Assembly: GCA_030584025.1 (NCBI GenBank)
Contig: CP129487.1
Coordinates: 3,181,001-3,245,000, forward strand
Length of the DNA: 64,000 bases
Reading direction: 5' to 3'
Origin: Cyclobacteriaceae bacterium
GTDB lineage: Bacteria; Bacteroidota; Bacteroidia; Cytophagales; Cyclobacteriaceae
The notes beneath the pieces were generated by a model that was not told the origin of the DNA, made no database searches, and was given only the letters and a program-made list of their open reading frames with translations. Positions 55,984 through 63,792 of this stretch are shown here, one piece after another; the stretch's first letter is position 1; every line of letters begins with the position of its first letter. The position numbers were made by a program, and so were the translations under genes.

Positions 55984-56648
55984 CGATCTGCAAGTGCGTA
56001 GCTTTTGTGCTCCCGCATCCAGTTCAATAAACCATACGCGGCAATAAAGCAAAACACCAGGTATTCAAAGCCAACAAACTTTATTCCCTTGGCGAAATAC
56101 ATGTACGTAGCCACAACATCAATCAAAATCCAAAGCACCCAGCTTTCTACTTTTTTCTGAATCATTAAAAAAGTAGTGATGATACTCATTACGGTAACAA
56201 AAGAATCAAGGTAGGGAAAAGCGCTGGGCTTATTGAATACAATGGGAAACCACTCGTGTAAGCGGCTGGCCATAGAACCAACCACAAAGGTTGCTGCCAA
56301 GCCGGATACGGATAGCAATACCAATTGTGGTCTTTTCATATAACTTACCTTCAGTTCCATTTTTTTATCCTCCTCACCTGGTTGCGGATGAAGCCACCTC
56401 CACCAACCCATTACGTTGGTCACGAAAAAGAACACTTGCAAAAACATATCCGGGTAAAGTTGCACCTGGTAAAACAGGAAAAAGAACAGGGTAACATTGA
56501 TTAACCCGATGGGCCAGCTCCAGATGTTAGTCCTCGAAGCCAAAAAAACCGCTACAAAACCCGCCATGGTTCCAAAGAACTCGATATAGCTCATTTGGTA
56601 ACCCCAAAGCTCGAAGAAGATTTTATTAATGTCGAAAAATGAAATCAT
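55980..56648 (-). CDS. pnuC: Nicotinamide riboside transporter PnuC
   Basis: A 222-residue PnuC permease with seven spans. Characteristic sequences: YIEFFGTMAGFVAVFLASRTNIWSWPIGLINVTLFFFLFYQVQLYPDMFLQVFFFVTNVMGWWRWLHP, including the NVMGWWRW segment, then the end SFVTVMSIITTFLMIQKKVESWVLWILIDVVATYMYFAKGIKFVGFEYLVFC. It brings in nicotinamide riboside, which the NadR-type kinase at 44604 could trap as NMN. Its stop codon overlaps that of the PorP/SprF gene (shared GTTAAC palindrome). Confidence 0.95.
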   Translation of the reverse strand: MISFFDINKIFFELWGYQMSYIEFFGTMAGFVAVFLASRTNIWSWPIGLINVTLFFFLFYQVQLYPDMFLQVFFFVTNVMGWWRWLHPQPGEEDKKMELKVSYMKRPQLVLLSVSGLAATFVVGSMASRLHEWFPIVFNKPSAFPYLDSFVTVMSIITTFLMIQKKVESWVLWILIDVVATYMYFAKGIKFVGFEYLVFCFIAAYGLLNWMREHKSYALADR

Positions 56649-56696
56649 TCAAAATGCTAAATTGAAGCCCAATCTAATACCTTAATTTGATCCCCC

Positions 56697-57443
56697 ATGG
56701 AAAAAGTATTCGTGACTTTTTTGTATCTGTGCTACTCTGCATTATCATTTTCGCAAGACATAACGGTTTTAGGGCATGACATTGAGTGGAGTGAAGGTAA
56801 AATTACCCTAACATCGGGCGAGTCTATTAAGGGCGTGGTTCGATACAATTCAAAATCCGGTGTACTTGGCTTTGATGACGGCAAAGGGGCCCAGGTGTTC
56901 ACTCCACGAACAGTGTTGACATTTGAATATTTCGATGCCATCCGTGATCAGGATAGAAAATTTTATTCGCTTGAAGTAGAGGATGCGAAAGGGATAAAAC
57001 GACCTCAGTTCTTTGAAGTTATAAAAGAGTTGCAAAATTTCGCAGTAATCTCAACCGAAAACCCACTTCAGCTAAAGATCAAGCAGACATGGGACCCATT
57101 CTACGCTTCATTTTTGAACATGTATGGAGTAAATCCCAATAGCAATCCCTATGTAAGTAAAACCGTAGCACAGCAAATCGAGATTCTATATTTGATTGAT
57201 ATGGAGGGTGACATCAATCCCTATTTGCTGATAACCTACGAAGAGCTTCCGCGATCATTTGCATTTGAAACAAAGAGTAAAAATAAATCAAAATTGGTAG
57301 GAGAGAATACGTTAAAAGAATTGATCGGTACCCGCTATTCCGAATTAAAAACCTTTGCCAAAGCGGGGAAACTAAGTTTTGCCGACAAGGAAGACTTTCT
57401 GAAAATATTAGATTATTATGAGGAATTAATTGAAAAGAACTAA
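56697..57443 (+). CDS. Hypothetical exported protein
   Basis: A 248-residue protein with signal KVFVTFLYLCYSALSFSQDI. The rest is mixed (GHDIEWSEGKITLTSGESIKGVVRYNSKSGVLGFDDGKGAQVFTPRTVLTFEYFDA, likely a beta-rich opening, then helical C-terminus TRYSELKTFAKAGKLSFADKEDFLKILDYYEELIEKN). I do not recognise a family. It is single and convergent with the ExbD-like lipoprotein gene (1 bp between stops). No functional hint beyond export. Confidence 0.65.
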   Translation: MEKVFVTFLYLCYSALSFSQDITVLGHDIEWSEGKITLTSGESIKGVVRYNSKSGVLGFDDGKGAQVFTPRTVLTFEYFDAIRDQDRKFYSLEVEDAKGIKRPQFFEVIKELQNFAVISTENPLQLKIKQTWDPFYASFLNMYGVNPNSNPYVSKTVAQQIEILYLIDMEGDINPYLLITYEELPRSFAFETKSKNKSKLVGENTLKELIGTRYSELKTFAKAGKLSFADKEDFLKILDYYEELIEKN

Positions 57444-57444
57444 A

Positions 57445-58179
57445 TCAACTTATCTCCTTAAACAGAACCTTTTGATTATGGTCGCTATAATACGATAAGT
57501 AAACGGTCGTTGATGGAGAAAATTCTCTTATTGTATCGACAATTAAATTTACATAGTCCAATTCAACATTCTTATCTGCAAAAATTGCAATCACTAATTT
57601 ATCCCTGTCTATTTCATTAATTTTTGTTCGTTCCATTTTGATGAAGTCGTCTAATTCATCAACTTTAACAAAGGTATCATTAACCTGAATTCGAAATGAG
57701 TCAACTCTACCTTCATTTGTTAGCAAATGAAATCCAGATTTTAATTTTCCAACACAGATGTAACTGACAATAGAATCTTTCGTGAATTCAATGTAGAAGT
57801 CATCTTCAGCCATTGGCAATTCAACAGACAAATGTAAATCACAAAGAATATCAGACTTATAGAAATTATCTTCTACTCTTACAAACAATGAATCACCAAG
57901 TCCAGCACCATCAAAAAGAAGTGTATCTCCAATCACATGAAAAAAGATTGAATTGTGTCCACCTAATAGCTCAAAGTAATTTTTATCTGAATTAAAGTAG
58001 TCAAGAGTAGCGGTGTATAGACCCAATTTATTGATAATGACCGCAGAGTCATTGATATCTAGTGTCTGATAACTACTATTTGTAAAATAACCCAATGAAA
58101 CCCAATGACCCTTTGGGTCTGATTCATTTAAGTGGCTACACCCAGACAAAAGCAATAAAATCAATAATCCACGGAACAT
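57445..58179 (-). CDS. Lipoprotein with ExbD-like C-terminal segment
   Basis: A 244-residue lipoprotein; RGLLILLLLSGCSHLNESDPKG ends with lipobox Cys. The central part is beta-rich with no family recognised. The last ~60 residues (DKLVIAIFADKNVELDYVNLIVDTIREFSPSTTVYLSYYSDH) resemble the periplasmic domain of ExbD, where an I/L-x-A-D-K-x-V strand precedes a helix with a hydrophobic VxxL/I face. There is no transmembrane anchor of ExbD type, only a lipid anchor. Resemblance was judged by eye. It lies 10 bp downstream of the aldehyde dehydrogenase gene. Confidence 0.6.
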   Translation of the reverse strand: MFRGLLILLLLSGCSHLNESDPKGHWVSLGYFTNSSYQTLDINDSAVIINKLGLYTATLDYFNSDKNYFELLGGHNSIFFHVIGDTLLFDGAGLGDSLFVRVEDNFYKSDILCDLHLSVELPMAEDDFYIEFTKDSIVSYICVGKLKSGFHLLTNEGRVDSFRIQVNDTFVKVDELDDFIKMERTKINEIDRDKLVIAIFADKNVELDYVNLIVDTIREFSPSTTVYLSYYSDHNQKVLFKEIS

Positions 58180-58189
58180 TCTCTCTAAA

Positions 58190-59632
58190 TTAAATCTTCA
58201 CACACACATTCTTCGCTTCCGTAAAAAATCGTAACGCTTCCCAACCTCCTTCACGGCCCACACCACTTTGCTTCATGCCGCCAAACGGTGTGCGTAAATC
58301 GCGGAAGAGCCAGCAGTTCACCCAGATAATGCCACTCTTCACCTGTGCCGCAACGCGGTGAGCACGTTTTAAATTTTCTGTCCAGATGGTAGCCGACAAA
58401 CCGTAGCCCGTGCTATTGGCGTAACCAATTACTTCATCTTCAGCATCAAAAGGCATTATCGTAACTACGGGGCCAAAAATTTCTTCCTGATTGGTTCGGC
58501 AAAAAGCATCCAGTGCGGTGATTACCGTTGGCTCAACGAAATACCCATTGGCACAACGTCCGCTTAATTTAACCTGCTTTCCGCCCGTTAAGACGTTTCC
58601 TCCCTCCTGCTTTGCCAGGTCAACATAGCTCAACACTTTTTTCATGTGCGCTTCTGAAACCAGGGCCCCTACTTTGGTTTGTTCATCCTGCGGGTCGCCC
58701 ACCGTTAGTTTTTTCGTGCGCGAAACAAATTCTTCCACAAAGCGATTGAAAATACTGCGCTCCACAAAAATGCGTGAACCGCACAAACAGATTTCACCCT
58801 GATTGGAAAAAGAAGATTGAATGGACGTATGCAACGCCTGTTCGAAATCACAATCGGCAAAAATGATGTTCGGATTTTTACCACCCAGTTCAAGTGAAAG
58901 TTTTTTGAACATGGGTGCCGCAGTAGCCGCTATTTTTTTTCCGGTAACGGTTCCACCTGTAAATGAAATAGCAGAAATATCCGGATGCTCCACAATAGCC
59001 TGACCGGCTTTCTGGCCAAGGCCATGAACAATATTCAACACGCCATTTGGCAATCCAGCCTCCATGCACAGTTTGGAAAATAGAAAAGCCGTCATCGGTG
59101 TGAGCTCAGAAGGTTTTGCCACTACCGTGCAGCCTGCTGCCAATGCTGGTGCAATTTTCCAGGTGAATAAATACAACGGCAAATTCCACGGAGAAATACA
59201 ACCCACTACGCCAACCGGAGTACGTGTAGTATAATTGATGGCCTCCTGCCCGGTTACGTGCGCTTCTGAAGCAAAATGAATCGCACCCGTTGCAAAGAAC
59301 CGCATGTTGGCAGAAGCCCGCGGGATGTCAACCACTTTAGCCAGCTTAACCGGTTTGCCCTGATCGGTACTTTCAGCAAGCGCCAGTTCATCCAGGTCGC
59401 GATCAATCAGGTCGGCAATTTTTTGAAGAATAGCCGAACGTTTTTCAACCGCCATAGCCGACCATGCACCAAAAGCTCGTTGCGCAGCTTCCGTTGCCAG
59501 TTGTACATCCTGTGCATCTGAATCAGGAACCAGGCTGTAGGGTTTGCCTTCGGCAGGATTATAATTCTCTAAGTAGATTTTTGAATGCGGTTCAACGAAT
59601 TCACCGTTGATATAATTCAGGATTTTATCCAT
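58190..59632 (-). CDS. 2-aminomuconic/2-hydroxymuconic semialdehyde dehydrogenase
   Basis: A 480-residue NAD-dependent aldehyde dehydrogenase. Family motifs: VVGCISPWNLPLYLFTWKIAPALAAGCTVVAKPSELTPMTAF (cofactor region), ISFTGGTVTGKKIAATAAPMFKKLSLELGGKNPNIIFADCDF with catalytic Glu, SSFSNQGEICLCGSRIFVE with catalytic Cys in the NQGEICLCGSR context typical of hydroxymuconic/aminomuconic semialdehyde DH, and NCWLFRDLRTPFGGMKQSGVGREGG at the C-terminus. In the kynurenine route it oxidises 2-aminomuconic 6-semialdehyde downstream of 3-hydroxyanthranilate cleavage; the haoO gene is 3 kb away. Subtype is inferred from motif and context. Confidence 0.85.
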   Translation of the reverse strand: MDKILNYINGEFVEPHSKIYLENYNPAEGKPYSLVPDSDAQDVQLATEAAQRAFGAWSAMAVEKRSAILQKIADLIDRDLDELALAESTDQGKPVKLAKVVDIPRASANMRFFATGAIHFASEAHVTGQEAINYTTRTPVGVVGCISPWNLPLYLFTWKIAPALAAGCTVVAKPSELTPMTAFLFSKLCMEAGLPNGVLNIVHGLGQKAGQAIVEHPDISAISFTGGTVTGKKIAATAAPMFKKLSLELGGKNPNIIFADCDFEQALHTSIQSSFSNQGEICLCGSRIFVERSIFNRFVEEFVSRTKKLTVGDPQDEQTKVGALVSEAHMKKVLSYVDLAKQEGGNVLTGGKQVKLSGRCANGYFVEPTVITALDAFCRTNQEEIFGPVVTIMPFDAEDEVIGYANSTGYGLSATIWTENLKRAHRVAAQVKSGIIWVNCWLFRDLRTPFGGMKQSGVGREGGWEALRFFTEAKNVCVKI

Positions 59633-59634
59633 AT

Positions 59635-61710
59635 CTATTTTTTCGTCACTTTAAACTCCACCCTCCGGTTCATCCTCCGATGTTCTTCACTATCATTTTT
59701 TACCATGGGCTTTGCTGCTCCATAGCCTTTACCGGTAATGCGCGAGGAAGCAATGCCATTCTTTACCAGATAATCTTTAACGGCTCCAACACGTGATTGA
59801 GATAGAACCACTAAGCTGTTCGGGTTACCCACATTATCGGTATGACCACTCAATTCAATTTCCATTGTTGGATTGTCTTTCAGAATCGTTACCAGCCGGT
59901 CAAGTTCAGGATAAGATTCCGATTTCAAAATCGGTCGGCCTTGTTCAAAGAATACGTTATTTAACTGTATAGCCTCACCGACTTCAATCGGAACCAGTAA
60001 TAGGTTTTTATTGACCTCGGTATAGTTCTTTATATCCACCAATTCCAGATTTTCATTTACGGATAGATATCCTTTTGCCCGGGCATGCAGTCCGTAGTTT
60101 ACACCATAAGGCAGAGCAATCCGGTAATCACCGGTTGCCGGATCAGAAATTGCCTCGCCTGCCTCTTTACCCGAAACGAGATTCTCAAAAATAATATCGG
60201 CCTGAACAGGTCTCCGTGTTTTTGCATTCAACACTTTACCCAACACCAACACCACAGGATCGGGCTTAACGGATTGGGGTAATTTAATTTGCACAATATC
60301 CGATTTTCCATAACCACCAGATGAGGTGCACAAATACGCTACATCACCTGAAGCAGGTACCGTGTAATACGCATCAAATCCAAACGTATTGATTTCAGGG
60401 CCGAGGTTAACGGGTTTTGTCCAACTTGTCCATGAATCGCCAATCCGCTTGCTCATAAAAATATCCAAACCGCCATAACCCGGATGTCCCTCAGATGCAA
60501 AATATAAGGTTCTTCCATCTGCAGCCAAAAAAGGCGAGGCTTCATTGCCGCTGGTGTTAATGGTTGGGCCCAGGTTTATTGGGTCACTCCATTGCCCGTT
60601 ACCTTGCTTTACCGAAACAAAAAGATCTTTCTCATCCCGGCCTTCATTATAAAAAAGACTTTTTTTGTTTTTCGCTGCAAACAACATGGTCTTTCCATCG
60701 GCAGCAAGTGAGGCTTCAAAGTAGGTGTGTTCATTTTCATACCGAATACCCAACATTCCCGCACTTCGCCACCCGGCAGCGGTTCGTTCAAAAATTTCAA
60801 AATCGTTGTTGGTAGCTAACAGCATACTGTTATTGTCCTGACCAATGGACGCTATGTTGTTTACACTGGTTGTATTAACTGGCGAATTCATGTTTTTGCT
60901 TTTCGACCAGGTAATACCATCCGTAGTTGTACTATACCACACATCGGAAGCATCTTCTACACCACCCAGGTTTTCTGGTGCATGCTTGCGGGCAAAGAAA
61001 ATCGATTTTCCATCCACCGAAATTTTTGGTGTTACTTCATCATAGGCAGAATTAACACCATCACCCAGGTTTATTTTTTTAATGCCTTTTGCAAAATCAG
61101 CCGGAAGATTAACATGCACATCGCTTCGCAATGAAAAATCATCGATCAATAAACGCATGTTGGTGTAGGCAACAAATCCTATTGCATGACTATACCAGGG
61201 AAGCTTTGGTATTGAAAACTCTTCTTTACCATTTACGAAAAATTTCATGATACCTTTGCGCTGCTCCACCCTAAGTTTGTTGGGCAACCCCAATGATTTT
61301 ATACCATCAACTTGTTTCCACTCCTTTGCATCCTTACGACTTTCATCGGATGAATACACTTTAGCATAACCATTCGTTGATACCACAAAATTATTGATCT
61401 TCTTCGTGGTGGCGTCATAGCCCCAGATAAACCCAAAACCATTATCGGTGCTACCTTCCGTTTGTGTGAATGTGGCTTCAAATGAAAAATCTTTCGATTC
61501 ATCCAGAAAAGGAAAGATGTAAGTCATCCACCCACCTTCAGGTGCCACGATTTCATAGTACCCATTCTTTACCCGAATGCTGTGTTTATCATCAGCTTCT
61601 TCGTACCAACCCAGGTGATTGTCCTTAAAATCTTCATGCACCAGCTCGGTCAATTGACCCGAAGCCCATGAAGAAGTGAACATGAATCCGATAAAAAGAA
61701 AATACTTCAT
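59635..61710 (-). CDS. Exported PD40-OmpA protein
   Basis: A 691-residue exported protein with signal KYFLFIGFMFTSSWASGQ. Residues ~20-200 look like a concanavalin-like domain (NHLGWYEEADDKHSIRVKNGYYEIV ... GFVAYTNMRLLIDDFSLRSDV). Residues ~215-480 carry PD40/WD40-like propeller repeats (TPKISVDGKSIFFARKHAPENLGG; SPFLAADGRTLYFASEGHPGYGGLDIFMSKR). A CarboxypepD_reg-like segment (~490-565) and an OmpA domain (~575-691: NNVFFEQGRPILKSESYPELDRLV, IELSGHTDNVGN, LSQSRVGAVKDYLVKNGI, KPMVKNDSEEHRRMNRRVEF) complete it. It probably links envelope to peptidoglycan. It separates the dehydrogenase and SDR genes on the same strand. Confidence 0.88.
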   Translation of the reverse strand: MKYFLFIGFMFTSSWASGQLTELVHEDFKDNHLGWYEEADDKHSIRVKNGYYEIVAPEGGWMTYIFPFLDESKDFSFEATFTQTEGSTDNGFGFIWGYDATTKKINNFVVSTNGYAKVYSSDESRKDAKEWKQVDGIKSLGLPNKLRVEQRKGIMKFFVNGKEEFSIPKLPWYSHAIGFVAYTNMRLLIDDFSLRSDVHVNLPADFAKGIKKINLGDGVNSAYDEVTPKISVDGKSIFFARKHAPENLGGVEDASDVWYSTTTDGITWSKSKNMNSPVNTTSVNNIASIGQDNNSMLLATNNDFEIFERTAAGWRSAGMLGIRYENEHTYFEASLAADGKTMLFAAKNKKSLFYNEGRDEKDLFVSVKQGNGQWSDPINLGPTINTSGNEASPFLAADGRTLYFASEGHPGYGGLDIFMSKRIGDSWTSWTKPVNLGPEINTFGFDAYYTVPASGDVAYLCTSSGGYGKSDIVQIKLPQSVKPDPVVLVLGKVLNAKTRRPVQADIIFENLVSGKEAGEAISDPATGDYRIALPYGVNYGLHARAKGYLSVNENLELVDIKNYTEVNKNLLLVPIEVGEAIQLNNVFFEQGRPILKSESYPELDRLVTILKDNPTMEIELSGHTDNVGNPNSLVVLSQSRVGAVKDYLVKNGIASSRITGKGYGAAKPMVKNDSEEHRRMNRRVEFKVTKK

Positions 61711-61718
61711 AGTGTACT

Positions 61719-62504
61719 TTATAAAGACCCGGTGCGGCCGCCATCCACCGGAACATTGATGCCATTGATGTATGCTGCTGCGGGCGTGGCCAAGAATGCG
61801 ACTGCAGCTGCCACCTCATGCGCATCGCCAACACGTCCCGCAGGGATTTCTTTCACCATTTCGTTCATTACCTCATCAAAAGATTTACCGGTTTTTTCTG
61901 CCTTAGTCTGAACAATGGCCTCAAGGCGTCCTGTTAGGGTTGCTCCTGGCAAAACATTATTTACAGTAATACCAAATGGTGCCAATTCTACCGAAAGTGT
62001 TTTTGCCCAGTTGGCTACCGCCCCGCGAATGGTATTGCTTACCCCCAATCCCTTCAAGGGAATTTTTACCGAAGTTGAAATGATGTTGATAATACGGCCG
62101 TACTTTTCTTCTTTCATGCCTGGCACCACAGCCTGCACCAGCAGCTGGTTGCAAATGAGGTGGGCGGTAAAGGCTTTGATAAATTCTTCTTCCTTCGCAT
62201 CGATCGCCAAGCCACCGGGAGGCCCTCCCGTATTGTTCACCAGAATATGAACCTTATTCGACTGAACATGCCTGGTGATAACCTGCTTAACATTCTCAGC
62301 ATCTGAAAAATCTGCTACCAAGTAACCGTGCTTTTGTGATCCCGAAACCGGTAACTCTGTCATGGTTTGCTTCAACTTCGCTTCATTCCTGGCCATCAGT
62401 GTAACCGAAGCGCCAAGCGCAGCCAATTCCATGGCCGAAGCCTTTCCAATACCTTGTGTACTGCCACAAACTACTGCATACTTTCCGGTTAAATCGAGAT
62501 TCAT
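61719..62504 (-). CDS. Short-chain dehydrogenase/reductase
   Basis: A 261-residue SDR from the ATG at 62504, which gives MNLDLTGKYAVVCGSTQGIGKASAMELAALG with the GxxxGxG-type cofactor motif; a longer start would reach into the intergenic region. Later: HILVNNTGGPPGG (NNAG-like), YGRIINIISTSVKIPLKGLGVSNTIRGAVANW in place of the usual SxnYxxxK order, and NNVLPGATLTGRLEAIV, GDAHEVAAAVAFLATPAAAYINGINVPVDGG. The Tyr-x-x-x-Lys site is not obvious (the region reads GVSNTIRGAVANW), so catalysis may be altered. Its likely pathway is the kynurenine branch, but the substrate is unknown. Confidence 0.83.
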   Translation of the reverse strand: MNLDLTGKYAVVCGSTQGIGKASAMELAALGASVTLMARNEAKLKQTMTELPVSGSQKHGYLVADFSDAENVKQVITRHVQSNKVHILVNNTGGPPGGLAIDAKEEEFIKAFTAHLICNQLLVQAVVPGMKEEKYGRIINIISTSVKIPLKGLGVSNTIRGAVANWAKTLSVELAPFGITVNNVLPGATLTGRLEAIVQTKAEKTGKSFDEVMNEMVKEIPAGRVGDAHEVAAAVAFLATPAAAYINGINVPVDGGRTGSL

Positions 62505-62591
62505 ACGGGCTGAGAAAAGAAGTTTAAAACTACCTTGAATTGTTCTTAAATTAGCAATTCTTGATTTGATCACCGACTAATTTTTAAAAAT

Positions 62592-63122
62592 ATGCCTATT
62601 CGCAGACCGTTTAACCTGAACCAATGGATTACCGAAAATCGTGACTTGTTAAAGCCCCCCGTAGGCAATAAAAACTTGTATGCCGATGCGGGCGACTATA
62701 TCGTAATGATTGTAGGCGGGCCAAATGCCCGTAAAGACTATCACTTCAACGAAACGGAAGAACTGTTTTACCAGCTTGAGGGCGATATCAATGTGCGCAT
62801 TCAGGAAGACGGTAAACCGGTGGATATTCCCATTAAACAAGGTGAAATGTTTCTACTTCCGGCACGTGTACCCCATCGCCCTGAACGACCGGCCAATTCG
62901 GTTGGACTGGTGATTGAATGTAAGCGTCCGGAAGAAAATATATTGGACGGCCTGCAGTGGTACTGCGAGAAATGTAACAACAAATTGCACGAATACCGTT
63001 TTCATCTCGACAATATTGAGAAAGATTTTCTTCCTCGCTTTCGCGAATTTTATGGATCGGAAGAATTACGGACGTGCAAAAAATGTGGCGCGGTGATGGA
63101 AGCTGATCCACGATTTGTGTGA
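62592..63122 (+). CDS. haoO: 3-hydroxyanthranilate 3,4-dioxygenase
   Basis: A 176-residue cupin enzyme that opens the ring of 3-hydroxyanthranilate, giving 2-amino-3-carboxymuconic semialdehyde, a step from tryptophan to quinolinate or to aminomuconate. Ligands His51 and Glu57 (in YHFNETEE) and His95 (in PARVPHRP) coordinate the iron, with Arg47 and Arg99 as substrate contacts. The rubredoxin-like second metal site has Cys125 and Cys128 (WYCEKC) and Cys162 and Cys165 (TCKKC), as in the Ralstonia enzyme. All positions match by counting. The gene is followed by a TA-like pair and then kynureninase on the same strand. Confidence 0.96.
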   Translation: MPIRRPFNLNQWITENRDLLKPPVGNKNLYADAGDYIVMIVGGPNARKDYHFNETEELFYQLEGDINVRIQEDGKPVDIPIKQGEMFLLPARVPHRPERPANSVGLVIECKRPEENILDGLQWYCEKCNNKLHEYRFHLDNIEKDFLPRFREFYGSEELRTCKKCGAVMEADPRFV

Positions 63123-63164
63123 GGGGAAATTTATTATCTTGTACTGCTAAACGTGTGAAGATTT

Positions 63165-63383
63165 ATGGAAGCGCTGAAAGTAAGAATAAAGTCATCCAGT
63201 AAGAAAAAATACAAAATCAAAGGGAAGGAAATTGATTTCGAGTTACTGGAGGCTAAAGTAAGGACTGTTTTATTTCAAGAACAATTTGATCGCACAGCTC
63301 AGGCAGCTAAAAGCTCAGGTCTTTCCAAAATATCTAAAAAAGAAATTGATACAATCATTAATGAGGTAAGAAAGGGTGCATAG
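63165..63383 (+). CDS. Probable antitoxin partner of the PIN protein
   Basis: A 72-residue, lysine-rich protein (MEALKVRIKSSSKKKYKIKGKEIDFELLEAKVRTVLFQEQFDRTAQAAKSSGLSKISKKEIDTIINEVRKGA) with predicted helices and no recognised fold. It overlaps the PIN gene by 8 bp, the usual antitoxin-first arrangement of PIN-type toxin-antitoxin pairs. No DNA-binding motif is clear, so antitoxin function is inferred only from size, charge and overlap. It starts 42 bp after haoO ends. Confidence 0.5.
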   Translation: MEALKVRIKSSSKKKYKIKGKEIDFELLEAKVRTVLFQEQFDRTAQAAKSSGLSKISKKEIDTIINEVRKGA

Positions 63384-63792
63384 ACTTGTTGTTGATACAA
63401 ATGTAATTATCTCCTCATTTTTAAGTGCAGGCCATCCCCGCAATATCATCAGAGAATTAATTATTCCGACTAAGGCTATACTTCTAATTTCTATTGAAGT
63501 TAAAACCGAATACCGACAGGTAATTGGATACAAAAAATTCGAAAAGTATCCACTCTTTCAGGAGGAGTCAAAAATTACTATGGAAAACATTTTATCACTG
63601 GCAGAACAAACAGCTATCAAGCATCAATTTGACCTACTACCCGACTATGATGACAATAAATTTCTTGACCTGGCCTACGCAGGTAAAGCTGATTTTCTTA
63701 TAACAGGAAACACCAGGCATTTTCCTATAAAGAAATTCTATAATACTACTATTATTTCACCTCAAAAATATTGGAATACGTATTGGTCATGA
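63376..63792 (+). CDS. PIN-domain protein (probable toxin, COG1569-type)
   Basis: A 138-residue PIN-fold protein with a GTG start at 63376. The N-terminal HRLVVDTNVIISSFLS carries the first metal Asp, a middle Glu lies in SIEVKTEYRQVI, and the third and fourth acidic sites lie in DYDDNKFLDLAYAGKADFLITGN. This is the putative toxin family of PIN endoribonucleases (metal-dependent RNases). It overlaps the upstream small gene by 8 bp and its stop overlaps the kynureninase start by 4 bp (ATGA), so it sits translationally coupled inside a catabolic transcription unit. Confidence 0.8.
   Translation: MHRLVVDTNVIISSFLSAGHPRNIIRELIIPTKAILLISIEVKTEYRQVIGYKKFEKYPLFQEESKITMENILSLAEQTAIKHQFDLLPDYDDNKFLDLAYAGKADFLITGNTRHFPIKKFYNTTIISPQKYWNTYWS

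Noticed and set aside
55976..55988. Short palindrome CGTTAACG at the PorP/SprF-pnuC junction as an operator
   Set aside because: It is explained by the two convergent stop codons sharing TTAA; eight bases alone are expected by chance.
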